From Wolfiporia cocos (taxonomy: Eukaryota; Basidiomycota; Agaricomycetes; Polyporales; Phaeolaceae): a stretch of 64,000 nucleotides of DNA. Where the stretch lies: contig JACCLO010000015.1 of NCBI GenBank assembly GCA_029448655.1, forward strand, positions 1,116,001 to 1,180,000, written 5' to 3'. This document shows, one piece after another, positions 43,465 to 53,818 of this stretch. The number at the start of each line of letters is the position of its first letter. Position 1 is the first letter of the stretch. The translations under genes and the position numbers were made by a program. Under the pieces are notes generated by a model. It had not been told where the DNA came from, searched no databases, and was given only the letters and a program-made list of their open reading frames with translations.

Positions 43465-46430
43465 CTAAAGCTCGCCATCCTCCTTGCCAGGCATCGACTC
43501 GCCACCTGCATATCCCTCATCCCCATCCGACTTGACGTTGTGCATAGCAATGTTGCCCGATCCGTCTTTGCCCTGGGCAGCCGTGAGGACGGGGTTTGCG
43601 GCGTCCGGCTCCTGATGGGTGGGTGCTGCCAGTTGGAGTCATGATCGAGTATCAATGCATCTGTCAGCGCAGTAGATGTCATAGGTGGAGGGAAGGCACT
43701 TACCGTTCGGCTCCTGGTCCGCCGCCGCACACCCGGCCCCCTCGCAGCCCACCTGTCCGCTAGGATTCCCAGCGTGGCTGCCGGTGGAGGAGGATGCTGT
43801 GGCCTCCCCTGCGAGGTCTTCTGAATGTGCCCGTACCGCGGCGGAGGTAACAGGTGTGCCAGATGGTCCTGCCTCCGACTGTATCCCGTTAGCTGACGCA
43901 TGCACAGGATTTAAATGGCACTTACCCCCTTGTTTCCACCCCTCTTCATCAGAAGCTGCCGTATCGCTTCGTAGCCGCTACCTATCGTGGTGGAGGAGGT
44001 CGACAGCATGTCGACGCGCTTGAGGAGATCGGTGAGGAGGGTGACGGCTTCGCGGTGCTGGGCTTCCACGCTCGCTGTGAGCTCGCGACGGAGTGTCGCG
44101 ACCTCCGTTGCGAGCTCGCTGTCTGAGGCTGCAGCGAACTTCTGAAGCTGCTGGCCCTCTATCATATACAAGCAGGAGAATGCTGTATATTAGTTCATGT
44201 GATATGTTTTATGAGTGTATGTTGGCACTTACCAGGGGTCCTCTGGAATCGGACGCTGACCCCCACATTCTCATTGAAGAGGTCGTCATGGAAGGAGGCT
44301 TCCGAGCCGTCCGGGTCCGTCTGCCTGTCCCGATCGTTAGAGCGGTGAGGGACGCGTTCTGACTTCTTCCCCTTCATTACGGTGATAGCCCTAGCATGAG
44401 CTTTTGGAAGGTAGCCGTCGTCGCGCGTGTCCTCCCAGTACGTGGCCTGCTTCTCGGCCCAGGTATGGCCCATGTAGTCATCAACGTCTGTGTCAGACAC
44501 ATCGGACTTGTCGTCCTCCGTCGAGTCGCCGCATTCGTAATCAGTGCCGTAGTCGCGATTCCGGACGAGGACCGCGTGCTGCCACTTAGATCGCAACGTC
44601 AACTTCGCCACCCGTAGCTTGTCGTGATGCCAGACGATGATGTCGAGTCGGTGGATGCGTCGTATAACATTGTTCTTCACATACTTCTGTGCCTTCACCG
44701 AAATCTCCAGTGCACGCTGTGTGTCCTTGATAGGTCGAAAGCGGCGACCATCGAGCTCGTAGGGCACGAGGGAGCACTGTTCACTGCGCTTGCAGCAGCG
44801 CTCGCATCTCGTACGCTTCGAGGTGTCTATCTTACACTGCGCACCGCTGTGCAGGCAGTTGGCGCATCGGATTGTCTATACAAAGTAAGGTGGTGTGTCA
44901 AAAATACCTTGATGCACTTACTGAGGCATCTGCATCTAGCGATGGCTGAATACGCTCACTTTTAGTCTTCTTAGGCGGAGGGACGCTCTTTGTGGTCTGT
45001 GATAGCTGTTATTTCTCCAGCACCCATGGCATATCAAGCTCGCGGTACCCTTCGCGATGAGCCCCGCAAGGGGTACCGCGAGATCCAACATTCTTCTGCG
45101 ATCTGTCAGCATCGTGGCTGCGACCTGCAATGGGTCACGATGGCGATGTTGATTTCTCGCGATATGCCTCCAGGGGTCGCGGATACTGCCACGAGGGGTA
45201 CCACGAAGATGGATGCACTATCACAAGAAAGCAACATCGTCATCGCGACCCATTGCAGGTCGCGGCCACGATGCTGATGGATTGCTGGATCTTGCGGTAC
45301 CCCTCGCGGGGCTCATCGCGAAGGGTACCGCCAGCATTTATGCAATGCTTCTCACCTTGGTGTTCTTCGCTTGGGCCTTTGGGGCCGTCTTCTTTGCCCC
45401 ACCTTTCTGAATCAGGTAATGAGGTTAGATGTTCATATCATGGATGCTGAACATTCACTCACCGTTGTGCGGGAAGCCGCCGGCGATTGGGCTTCCTCCT
45501 CGTCACTGGTCACCTCATGCTTGCTCTCTTCGTCTCCATCTTCTTCCTCGCTGCCTGATGAGATGTGATCTGGTTGATTCTTTTTGGCTGCCTTCGAGGC
45601 AGTGGATCGCGCCGACCTCTGCGGCTGGGGGTCCTTCTCGACACTGATGTGTGATGGTAAGCACCCACCCTTAGACTCATGTGATGAAGACAGGATTACT
45701 CACTTGTTCTTTGTACGTTCGGACCAATTATGGAGTTTGCTGTTACTTGGCACTATCATTCCATACGACATTTTCCTCCTGGTCGCTTCATCCATCCCAA
45801 GCTCAGGATGCCACGTTGAGAGGGTCAAGGCTGTGGTCACGGAAGTCTGGTCGCGAGCCTTGGAGGCGGTTGATGCACGCGTCGCAGGGCGTGCCAAGGT
45901 CGGCGTCGGCTTGCGTGCACCGCCATCCTCAACCGTCGCGTGTGCTGTTGAGGTGACATCTGCTGCCCCCGTGTGTCTCACCATCTTGGGTGGCAGACGA
46001 GGAGGTGGCGTGCGGGCCTTCCGTTTTGTCCCAGCACTTTTTCGTATTCTTGTATGCGTGGGTCGTCTGGTGAGACATTGCTTGGGTCGAATCGCTTCAT
46101 ATGGAAATGTTTGTGAAGATCTACCGTCGCCTGTACGAGGATGCTGCCGACAAGGGGCGGGATGAGGAATCCCGCTTTGAATGCCTTCTCAGTCGGCACC
46201 TTTTGCTCTAGCCACGGAACCTGTCAATGTGTGAGTACGGGCATTTCAGTCACAGAGCAAAAGGGACTCACCAACATATCACCGAACCTCTCCTGCCACG
46301 TCGCGAATGCCTTTGCGGCCGTTGGCTGGGGCCGAGCCTGAAACGCGGCGATCAAACGTGCGGTGGCGAGCTCGGCCTCCTCGAGGAGGGAGCTGTTTGC
46401 CATGCTGTTCTGAGCAGTTGTAGATGACAT
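43465..46430 (-). CDS. Ten-exon gene with cysteine cluster and coiled coil; likely nuclear, function unknown
   Basis: Minus exons: 46430-46272, 46220-45704, 45643-45463, 45406-45356, 44996-44922, 44875-44233, 44158-43926, 43878-43704, 43625-43465. Almost all junctions keep phase. The N-terminus is helical (L-L-E-E-A-E-L-A-T-A-R-L); the middle is charged with NLS-like stretches; a cluster R-C-A-N-C-x5-C...R-C-E-R-C-C...Q-C-S resembles a zinc cluster; then comes a conserved-looking P-Y-E-L-D-G-R-R-F block and a coiled coil (L-A-T-E-V-A-T-L-R-R-E-L); the tail is acidic. Exon 2 is one base short at an A run near 46045, so it is either an assembly error or a lesion. The 359-bp fourth intron holds an inverted repeat. 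Confidence 0.65.
45042..45331. repeat. Long inverted repeat (arms about 100-110 bp) inside an intron
   Basis: Left arm 45042-45151 and right arm 45232-45331 are imperfect inverse complements with an 80-bp loop; both contain CGCGACC/GGTCGCG and GGTACC words. The intron without it would be about 60 bp, so it looks like an inserted foldback element. No clear target duplication. Confidence 0.75.
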
Positions 46431-46676
46431 TGCGGAGCACAGTGTCGATGGAAAGCAAGAGGTTTGGAGATGCAGTTGAAAGGGTGAAAAAGAAGAGGCG
46501 GGTAACGTTCCCTACTTCGCGAGGCTCCCATGATCACGTGACATTCTCACTCACACTTCTCTTCTCGCTGGTTGAATCCCAACCACCATCACCGACCATC
46601 CAGGCGGTAAGCTCCATCTGGGCTTGTGCATACATATCTGACTCAACCCATGTATCCCAGATTAAGTCTCATCACC
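46431..46676. promoter_or_regulatory. Shared upstream region of two divergent genes
   Basis: 246 bp between the minus-strand start at 46430 and the plus-strand ATG at 46677. No clear TATA box; T/C-rich tracts are present. Confidence 0.4.
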
Positions 46677-47108
46677 ATGCCAAACTCCCGTTCTGCCCGC
46701 CACACCGCGACCCCCGCTGATGTCATGGAGAACGTCGACATCAAGCATCTGTTGTCATGGGATAAAGATGTGGACGTGCTGGACGAGGATAATAGTAGTG
46801 CACAGGATGATGAAGATGCGATTGCACGCTTACTAAAGTGGGATAAAGAGTCTAAGTGCCCTGCACCGACCGCGACCCCTGCTGCGAGGTCTTCCGCGAC
46901 GCCAGCTACAAGCTCTGGCGCGACCACTGCCGTGAGGTCTACCGCGACCACTTCTGCCGATCCACCCGGTGCTGTGGAGGACGTCTCCATTGTACGCTTA
47001 CTGCGATGGGATAATGACAGTAACCTGCCGCCAGCGATTGCCACCCCCACTGGTGCTGCGGAAGACGTCTCCATTGCACGCTTACTGCGATGGATCTATG
47101 GCAAATGA
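46677..47108 (+). CDS. Small acidic protein with four E-D-x-x-I-x-R-L-L-x-W-D motifs (143 aa)
   Basis: Single open frame from ATG 46677. The motif occurs as E-N-V-D-I-K-H-L-L-S-W-D, D-E-D-A-I-A-R-L-L-K-W-D, E-D-V-S-I-V-R-L-L-R-W-D and E-D-V-S-I-A-R-L-L-R-W, separated by Ala/Thr/Pro-rich spacers. Repeated short amphipathic motifs of this kind often mediate binding to a partner; that is inference. No family recognised. Confidence 0.5.
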   Translation: MPNSRSARHTATPADVMENVDIKHLLSWDKDVDVLDEDNSSAQDDEDAIARLLKWDKESKCPAPTATPAARSSATPATSSGATTAVRSTATTSADPPGAVEDVSIVRLLRWDNDSNLPPAIATPTGAAEDVSIARLLRWIYGK

Positions 47109-47125
47109 AGTTGGTGATAGTGAGA

Positions 47126-47735
47126 TCACAAAATCATCTGGCATTTTGTCGGAGAGACTCGGAAGTTCTTGAATGCACTCTGTACATTGTTGATGCCCAC
47201 CTTCATTGTTGGCAACATTGGAATGATTGGTGTTTCTGCAGGTTTGCTTGATTCGACTAGAATGCGTACACTCTTCACGATAACCTGCTTACGTCTTAGG
47301 GATCGCGCATGGTTTAGGGATTGCGCACGGTGGTCAGCAAAAATATTATGAGATGAAATGTACTTACCTTGCAAACAATGGGTGTGCAAGAATGACTGGC
47401 ATTTAGAGCATCCGAAGACTTCGGCGTGTCAGAGAATATCCAACGGTGCAGAGTCGCGTTGACGAGAACAATTGTACCAGGTTGGATTTTATCATTCATG
47501 TCCCAAGGCACAATAAGGTTGCCTTCAAGGTTGACCCAGCCCATTTGTTGTAGTCGAGCATTGACATGTGCGAAGAGGTCCTCGGTGGTCTTCAAGCAGA
47601 GACGGGGAATACAACGCATCCAAAGAAATTTGGTCACCTATTAAGCAAGGAAATGACCGACTTTTGGAGTTCAGGGTCGATCAAAATAAAAACTGGGAAG
47701 CCCGAGTAGGATCCGTTGACACAGAGGCGAACCAT
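47126..47735 (-). CDS. Hypothetical protein, two or three short exons
   Basis: Begins at ATG 47735 (M-V-R-L-C-V-N-G-S-Y). A later exon carries T-T-E-D-L-F-A-H-V-N-A-R-L-Q-Q-M-G-W-V-N-L-E-G and I-V-P-W-D-M...V-N-A-T-L-H-R-W, and a last piece reads V-K-S-V-R-I-L-V-E-S-S. I recall short basidiomycete proteins of unknown function with this pattern. The first junction does not keep phase as read, so it may be decayed. Confidence 0.4.
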
Positions 47736-47824
47736 GCCGGACTGAAGAGAAGAGCAAGCGAAGAAAAAGGAGGTCCGGTGGCGCTGCAAGCTCATCACAT
47801 GATATTCACGTGACGCTGTAATTC

Positions 47825-48110
47825 TTGCGGGCGAAGTGCAAAGCGTCTGCGCTATAAGAACCCACTACTGACGTGGCGGGAATATTCTACGGCGGATGGG
47901 GCTTACTCCCCATCCTTGAGATTCTCGACCTCGACATAGGGCTGAGGCCCCTTTCTTACCTGCCGGTCTGTCTGCGCTGTGCCTGCTCATACACTGGGGA
48001 TACTATCTTGCGACGCGGGCTCAGCCTCTGGCTCTGGCACCTGGACTTCGCCCCACTACGTCCGGCTGGGTGTGTGCACACCCAACGGTTGTTGCTCACC
48101 AGCTTGGCGC
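47825..48110 (+). mobile_element. Truncated LTR fragment, TRIM-related
   Basis: Contains the LTR landmarks GATGGGGCTTACTCCCCATC, ATTCTCGAC and the following GGGCTGAGGCCCC, in the order seen in the TRIM LTR, but lacks both ends. Confidence 0.45.
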
Positions 48111-48831
48111 GCGTGGCGTCATGCCTAACCGCTACCTCCAAGCTGCAGCATCGTAAGTACTGCGGAAATGGGTGCACTGTCCTTTAGTGCACTTTGCGGT
48201 ACGCGTCCTTGAGACGTGCAACTCGATTCAGACTACTCTCGAACTGTGGCTGGTTGCCAATTTTTGGAACCTTTTACTCTTTGCGAGTAAACCTTTTGTA
48301 TTTTGCTCTTCGCGAGCGTTTCTCCCGGTTTTTGTTCCGATAACATGGTATGTTTCTGTCGCCGTCTTCCGTCGTGTCAAGCGACTCAGCCTTCCATCTC
48401 GTACAGATCGAACCGTCGCGTGGATGCTTGGTCGACGACGAGGGAGAGGTAATCTTACACATGTGCATTGTATATTAGACATGTGGAGTTGTATACTCTT
48501 CGTTGCATCTTCAATTCCCTTAATTTACCATGATTCGATTTTGCATTTTGCGAGGCGGCAGCGCGACTGTCATGGAATGGTATTTCTCATGCGATCGCGA
48601 GGTAGATGGCGGTATCGTGGACGAAGGTGGGTGGCTCGCGACCAGAACCTCAGCCCTACCGTTGACGCACAAGCTGCCATCATTGTCCTACCTATTCGGA
48701 CCTCGACAACAGGGGCTATTGTCATGTCGCCATTGCACCGTGCATTGGTATCCAAATACTTCTGTTGACTCGTAATCTCCAACATCCAAATTGTCTCTCC
48801 CTTGTCACCGCAAGCTATTGCAGCCGCTTAC
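48111..48831. other. No recognisable gene
   Basis: Short ORFs only; none with a familiar domain. Sequence between the LTR fragment and the SDR relic. Confidence 0.35.
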
Positions 48832-50139
48832 TCACTGTGTTGCAGGGTTAACAGCGATATACCCCCCATCGACGACGATCTCCTGGCCGTTTGTATAGCA
48901 CCCCGCCGGGGAGACGAGGTATATCACCGCGCCCGCGACCTCCTCCGGCCTAGATCGCCCCCGTCGCATTGTCAGCACACAACGCAGTCCGCTGCCTGCA
49001 CGGGCGGGGCACGCACCTTCCGGGGCGGCGCGTGGGGATGGACACGATGCTCTTGCCGACCTTGTCGGGCGTGATGACCGGGTACGTCATCTCGGATTCG
49101 TACACGCCCGGCGCGGCCGCGTCCACGCGCACGGGCACCTTTTTGAGCGCGAGCTCCGTCGCGAACATCTTCGTCAGATGCGTCGCCGCCGCCTTCGTCG
49201 CGTTGTACGCAAACTGCACGCTCGCCGTCAGCTGCAGCGCGACGCGTCACGGAGGGCGCACGCACCTGCCCCTGCGCGAGCTTGTGCTCAGGCTCGTGAC
49301 GTTCACGACGCACGCGGTGTAGTCCGGCACGTCCGCGCTCCCCGCCGCGAGCAGGCCGAGGAACGCGCTCGTGACGAAGTACACCGCGGACGTGTTCACG
49401 CCGAACACGCCCGCCCAGTCGTCGAACGACCCGCCCGCGAACAGCGCGCGCCCGAGCGCCGCGGGCGACGCGAGCTCCGGCGGGCGCGGGTCGTTCAGGA
49501 ACGGCGTGAGCGGGCCCGAAATGCCCGCGCTGCGACGGGGATCGAGGTGGGTTAGGGTAGCGATGGGTCAGGCGGCCGAGCCTGGAAGGGGACAGGGAGG
49601 AGAGGCACGCACTTGTTCACGAGGATGTGCAGCTTGCCGTGTTGGCGGAACAGCCGGAGGCGTGCGGTTAAGCGAGCTGCGTCGCCTGCCTAGCAACGGT
49701 ATAAAAAGGGTGGTACTGGGGTAGCGTACGTTTGTACCTAAATCCCGAGTGGTGGTGGCTGGCCGGACTTTGGCCGTCGTTTGTCAACATCCCGTCGGCC
49801 GCGGCGATGGCGCCCTCGCCCGCCGCGATGCTCGTCTTGTCGGTCACATCCATCGGCAACCTGCCCGCCCATCGCTCAGCCCCCACCCGCCGCCATCAGT
49901 TGCATCGCACGAATGGATGGCACTCGCGGCACGACGGAGCCCTTGCCCTGGTTGCGCGCCGCAAACGTCACCGCAGCGCGCTCGAGCACGTCCAAGCGCC
50001 GCCCGGCGGTGTACGCCCTCGCGCCGTTCGTGGCGAGGCCTTCCGCGATCATCCACCCGATGCCCGTCCCCCCGCCGGTGACGAGCGCGATCCGGCTCTC
50101 GAGGCTGAAGACGCGGTGGAGGCGTAGTGGCTGGGACAT
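48832..50139 (-). pseudogene. Short-chain dehydrogenase/reductase, interrupted by a small LTR
   Basis: Starts at ATG 50139 (M-S-Q-P-L-R-L-H). The cofactor motif T-G-G-G-T-G-I-G follows S-R-I-A-L-V. Later pieces carry M-D-V-T-D-K, K-L-H-I-L-V-N (the NAG-like strand), N-V-T-S-L-S with the catalytic serine region, Y-N-A-T-K (the Y-x3-K catalytic pair) and the C-terminal G-Q-E-I-V-V-D-G-G-Y. The stop is at 48832-48834. These enzymes use NAD(P)(H) to interconvert alcohols and ketones. A 160-bp element at 49640-49799 splits the A-A-D-G-K-L-H-I codons, so the gene is broken. The region is much more GC-rich than its flanks. Confidence 0.7.
49640..49799 (-). mobile_element. Very short solo-LTR-like element (160 bp) inside the SDR gene
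   Basis: On the minus strand it starts TGTTGACAAACG and ends CCGCCAACA, flanked by near-matching 5-bp repeats (TGCCG 49635-49639, TCCCG 49800-49804). A second copy at 60712-60889 has perfect GTGGG duplications, which fixes the ends. Confidence 0.7.
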
Positions 50140-51110
50140 GGTGGTCCGTGGCAAGCTCTGCTGCTCGTGGGCCCGCTCAGCCCGCGCCTGGGTAATCAGC
50201 GAGGGATGTGGGCACTGTGCGCCGTCGCGGAAGGCGTCTGCGTTCATAACGTGAGCGTGTTTGATCCAGCGTCTCGGCCGCCGGCCCGGGTGTGGTTCAG
50301 GCTGCAGCGTTGACCTCGCTCTGCAAGACAATCGAATCGAACCCAAAACATGAGTGCTGAAGGTCATGCTGTCCGCAACTCAGGACAGTTCGTTACAGAC
50401 TACCCTGACAAGGCTTCCGATCAGCGCAGAGAGCGTGGGCGATCTGCGGTGCGCATTTGGCGGACAGCGGCTGTTTGCATGCACCCTGCAGCTGCAGCAA
50501 CGGCGTGGCCATATTGCGCCGTCGAATGCGACGAGCATGGCGGCGGTGGGCGTCGATGCAAGGGGAGTCGGCGTGCTCTTGGCCAATCGCACTCGAGTGC
50601 GGCTTGTGATCGGCAGCGCGGTCAGCCAATCGCGTCCGAGTCACTGTACGTCGGGTTTGACGTCCACAAGCGCCGTCTGCCTAGCCGTGGGATAGCGCGC
50701 ACGGGGTGGTGCCTGCAAGCGGCGCGGCTGCTCCCAACGGCTCAAGGCATCCGGTCGGTCTCCACGCTCCTCCTCGTCTCGGCCGCACAGCCTCGTGGAC
50801 ACGGTCCGCCTCCACCGCAACCGCATCCCCCGGCTCGAAGATGCGCGCCCGCCCTCCACAGAACAGCGTCTCCCGCGAGGCCCATCCCTCCTCGCGCGAG
50901 AGCGCCTCACCGTCAAGTCTGGCCGTCCGCGCGCTCAGAGGTGCGTCCCATGTTTGTCCTCGAGTTGACCCTCTGACCGCGCAGAGCCTCCTGCTAGTCA
51001 GTCGTCCTCCGTGCGTAGACACCCTGCCAGCCGCTGACCATCCCCGGGACAAGTCTCCTCTCTCGCCGCTCCATCCTCCCCCACACAGCCCGGCTCCGCC
51101 TCGCCGCTCC
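50140..51110. other. GC-rich sequence without a supported gene
   Basis: Overlapping ORFs in several frames reflect base composition. It may hold the lost 5' part of the transcription-factor relic at 51112. Confidence 0.35.
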
Positions 51111-51111
51111 C

Positions 51112-51600
51112 GCCCACGCTCGCCCGGCCGACCGCGACTTTCCCCTCCGCGCCCACGCTCGACCTGTCCGTGCTCCTCGCGCACCTCCTCCCGCCCTGGC
51201 CGCGCGCCCCCGGACTGTGCGAGCCCTACCTCGAGCAGGCGCCCTGGTTCTCCGGCGCCGTCGCGAAGCGGCAGCTCGTGGACGTGGTCGTCCCGCTCTT
51301 CTATCCCGAGGCCACCCCCACTTCCCGTGCGCTCAACAGCTCCGCGTCCGCGTTTGCGCTTCTCAACGCGGGCGCGGACGGGAAGAGCGTGGGCGGGTCA
51401 TCGCACGATCTCACGCTGCTCTTCGTCATGTTCTGCTTTGGTGCCCTCACGGACAGCACGCGCCGCACAACGGCGAGGCAGCACAGTACCACGAGCTCGC
51501 GCGGGCGGCGCTCAACCGCTCGAACGCCGCGGCGGAGCGTGAACCGGCCGTACATGCACTCGCCTCGTCGCGCACGCCTGCCCTTCTCCGCTGTCGGTGG
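51112..51600 (+). pseudogene. Fungal-specific transcription factor domain, relic
   Basis: The plus frame reads L-D-L-S-V-L-L-A-H-L-L-P-P-W, Y-L-E-Q-A-P-W-F-S-G-A-V, V-V-V-P-L-F-Y-P-E-A and L-L-F-V-M-F-C-F-G-A-L-T-D. It then shifts to another frame near 51455 with N-G-E-A-A-Q-Y-H-E-L-A-R-A-A-L. This is the start of the middle homology region of Zn2Cys6 regulators. The DNA-binding cluster and the rest of the domain are absent or unreadable. Confidence 0.5.
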
Positions 51601-52620
51601 TGAGCGGCCCCACCTGCAGGCCGCCGTGCAGCTGCACGTTCACGGCGTCGCCGGTCACGGGTGCGCGAACCTCGGGTTCGAACCTCGCGTGCGTGCTCGA
51701 AGACGACAAGGGCGACCGAGAGAACGGCGAGGGTGTCCGAAACGGCGCGGCCGAAGGGCGTGGACGAGGGCGAGGACGAGGGGGCGTGGACGCGACAAGC
51801 ACAGCATTGTGAGTCCACGGCGCTGTACGATCCCGTTGATGCAACGCCAGATGTGAGCAGTGGCGCCTCCCCACCTCGCGTGGAATGCGCCCTTGGGCGG
51901 CGGCGGCGGCGCCACCTTCAGCGCCGCCTTCGACGCCGTCGTCAAAAGCAGGCATGCGAGCGTGGCAGCCGTGAGACTCACCTCTGGCCAGGAGACGTCC
52001 GCCGACTTGCGCGCCGCTTCGTCCCTCGACTCTCTGGTCCTTCCCGTCCTCCTCCCCATAGGAGGGCGAAACGTGAGGCTGGAGCACGCGTGCGTCTTGT
52101 TCGCGGCACAGGTGATCGACAGACGGGGGCCGCAGGCAGAAGATTGCAGAACGGGGGCCGAGCGCTAGCGCGAAGCACGGGGGCAGCACAAAATGCAGGT
52201 GAGAAGCACAGAATGAGGGGGGTAGAGACCACAGAAGTCGGGAGAGGCCGAGAGACCGCCCAGCAGCAGTGGCACAAAGGGTGGAGCGGCGACGGCGGCG
52301 GTCGTCATGTTGACGTCGGGGCCGAGCGGGCAGCCCATGCCCGGCAACGTCCAAACGTGGCTCTCAAACGCGCACACGCATCCCGCAGTGTCAACGAGGA
52401 CGATCACGGTGAGCGCGCCCACCGCGTACCGTCTCGTTCACGAGCTTCTGCCGCAGGGACACCGCCACACCAGCCCAGAGCACCGGCAGGCACATGCCCG
52501 CGTGCGACTGGTCGCTGGCCTCTCTTGGGCTGCCCGCCGCCGTCCTCGCCCATGGCTGGCTTGCAGGCGATACATCGGCGCAGGTGCGGGCACAGACGTG
52601 GTGGACCGTAGACCATGGTA
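51600..52620 (-). pseudogene. Possible multi-pass membrane protein relic
   Basis: Minus frames hold hydrophobic segments such as Y-A-V-G-A-L-T-V-I-V-L-V-D-T-A-G and A-A-V-A-A-P-P-F-V-P-L-L-L-G, in the style of basidiomycete multi-pass proteins. Exon edges are not clear and frames shift. Low-confidence call. Confidence 0.3.
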
Positions 52621-52664
52621 GTGCGTGCTCAGCGCCACTCAGCGGTTCGTGAGCCATGCAGCTT

Positions 52665-52735
52665 GTATCGCCGCCCGGCGGCGACGGTGGCGGCGGCGGC
52701 GGCGACGGCGACGGCGGCGACGGAGACCTGAGCGG
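52665..52735. repeat. CGG/CGA trinucleotide-rich tract
   Basis: Runs of GGCGGCGGC and GACGGCGAC over about 70 bp; simple-sequence expansion in GC-rich DNA. Confidence 0.7.
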
Positions 52736-52881
52736 AGAGGGGAAGCAAATGGCCGGCATTGAGTGCGGCGTGCGTGCATGCCTCCGCTTTTGTCGTGGCC
52801 CCCTTGCGTGGCATCGTCAACGCGTGACGTAGTTCGGCATCTTTTCCCACCTCGTCCAAGGCTCACCATCACATACTGCAG

Positions 52882-53201
52882 ACGGAAAGTGGGTAGTCGA
52901 CGACCACTACGAGGATTGCGCGCGCGAACAGGCCGCTGCGAAGGGTCTCAAGCCAGGCGTCCCCGTCGGCGAGCCACAAGACACGTCTGCACTCGCCTCC
53001 GAGGCAGCTGCTCTGGGCGCAGAGGCCGGCTCACGTGCGGAGAAAGCGGATTGTAGCGGGAGTGGGATGGAGATGTACCACGCGAGCGGGGCGACGACGA
53101 CGATCTTTGGCGAGTCGGGGTGGAGCCCGTACGGCGACGGACCGCTAAACGCGATGCGCACGTCGCTGTTGAACCGCAACGGGCTGAACGAGGAGAATTG
53201 A
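52882..53201 (+). pseudogene. Last exon of an unrecognised gene
   Basis: Follows the acceptor TACTGCAG (ends 52881). It reads G-K-W-V-V-D-D-H-Y-E-D-C-A-R-E-Q, an Ala/Glu-rich region, then S-G-A-T-T-T-I-F-G-E-S-G-W-S-P-Y, and stops at 53199-53201. Codon use looks genuine; no upstream exon was identified. Confidence 0.4.
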
Positions 53202-53818
53202 ACGTTCGTCATCGCGCAACAGAGGCGGTAGGGGAGCGGGCGAGGCTGAGGAAGGAGGCGCTGAAGACGTGCAGGGACATCCCGGAGGAGAGCAGCGAGG
53301 GCGAGAGAGGAAGAGCGCGTTGCCTAGCGCTGGGACGGCGGCGGGCTGCCTATGAGGGTGTACGAGCTGCACAGTGGGATTGCGCTCTGTGAGCTCTTCC
53401 AGGCCACCTGTTCGTGTGTGCGTGCGCGCTGACCCTTGCTGTAGGTCGGTCGGACACGCAGCAAACCCGATTGTGGTGGGAGCCACTCCTTGATGATGGA
53501 CAGAAGGGGCGCGTGCTCCGGGGCACGAAGGCAGGGAGTGGTGCTTGGCTGGGCCCTTGCTTGGGTCGACCTCGTTATGAAGCTGCCGACAGTAATACCG
53601 ACGACGAGGAGGCCCCCAGCGCGGGCACATCTGATGCACATCGCTGGTGCCGCCGCCCCAGCGTAGCTTGATATTGGCTGTCCCACACAAGTATCGTAGT
53701 GCTAATGCTAATCAATCATCAGCTGCATACGACAATCACGACGGGGAGTGCTATGAGATGCAAGAGTGGTGCGGTTGTCCGTATATGCATTACTACGCTA
53801 TGAATATCAACCGTCCTG
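53202..53818. other. No supported gene
   Basis: Short ORFs only, separating the orphan exon from the convergent minus-strand gene. Confidence 0.35.

Noticed and set aside
50706..51542. 278-codon plus ORF over the GC-rich region
   Set aside because: Ser/Pro/Arg-rich composition artefact; the transcription-factor relic lies in another frame.
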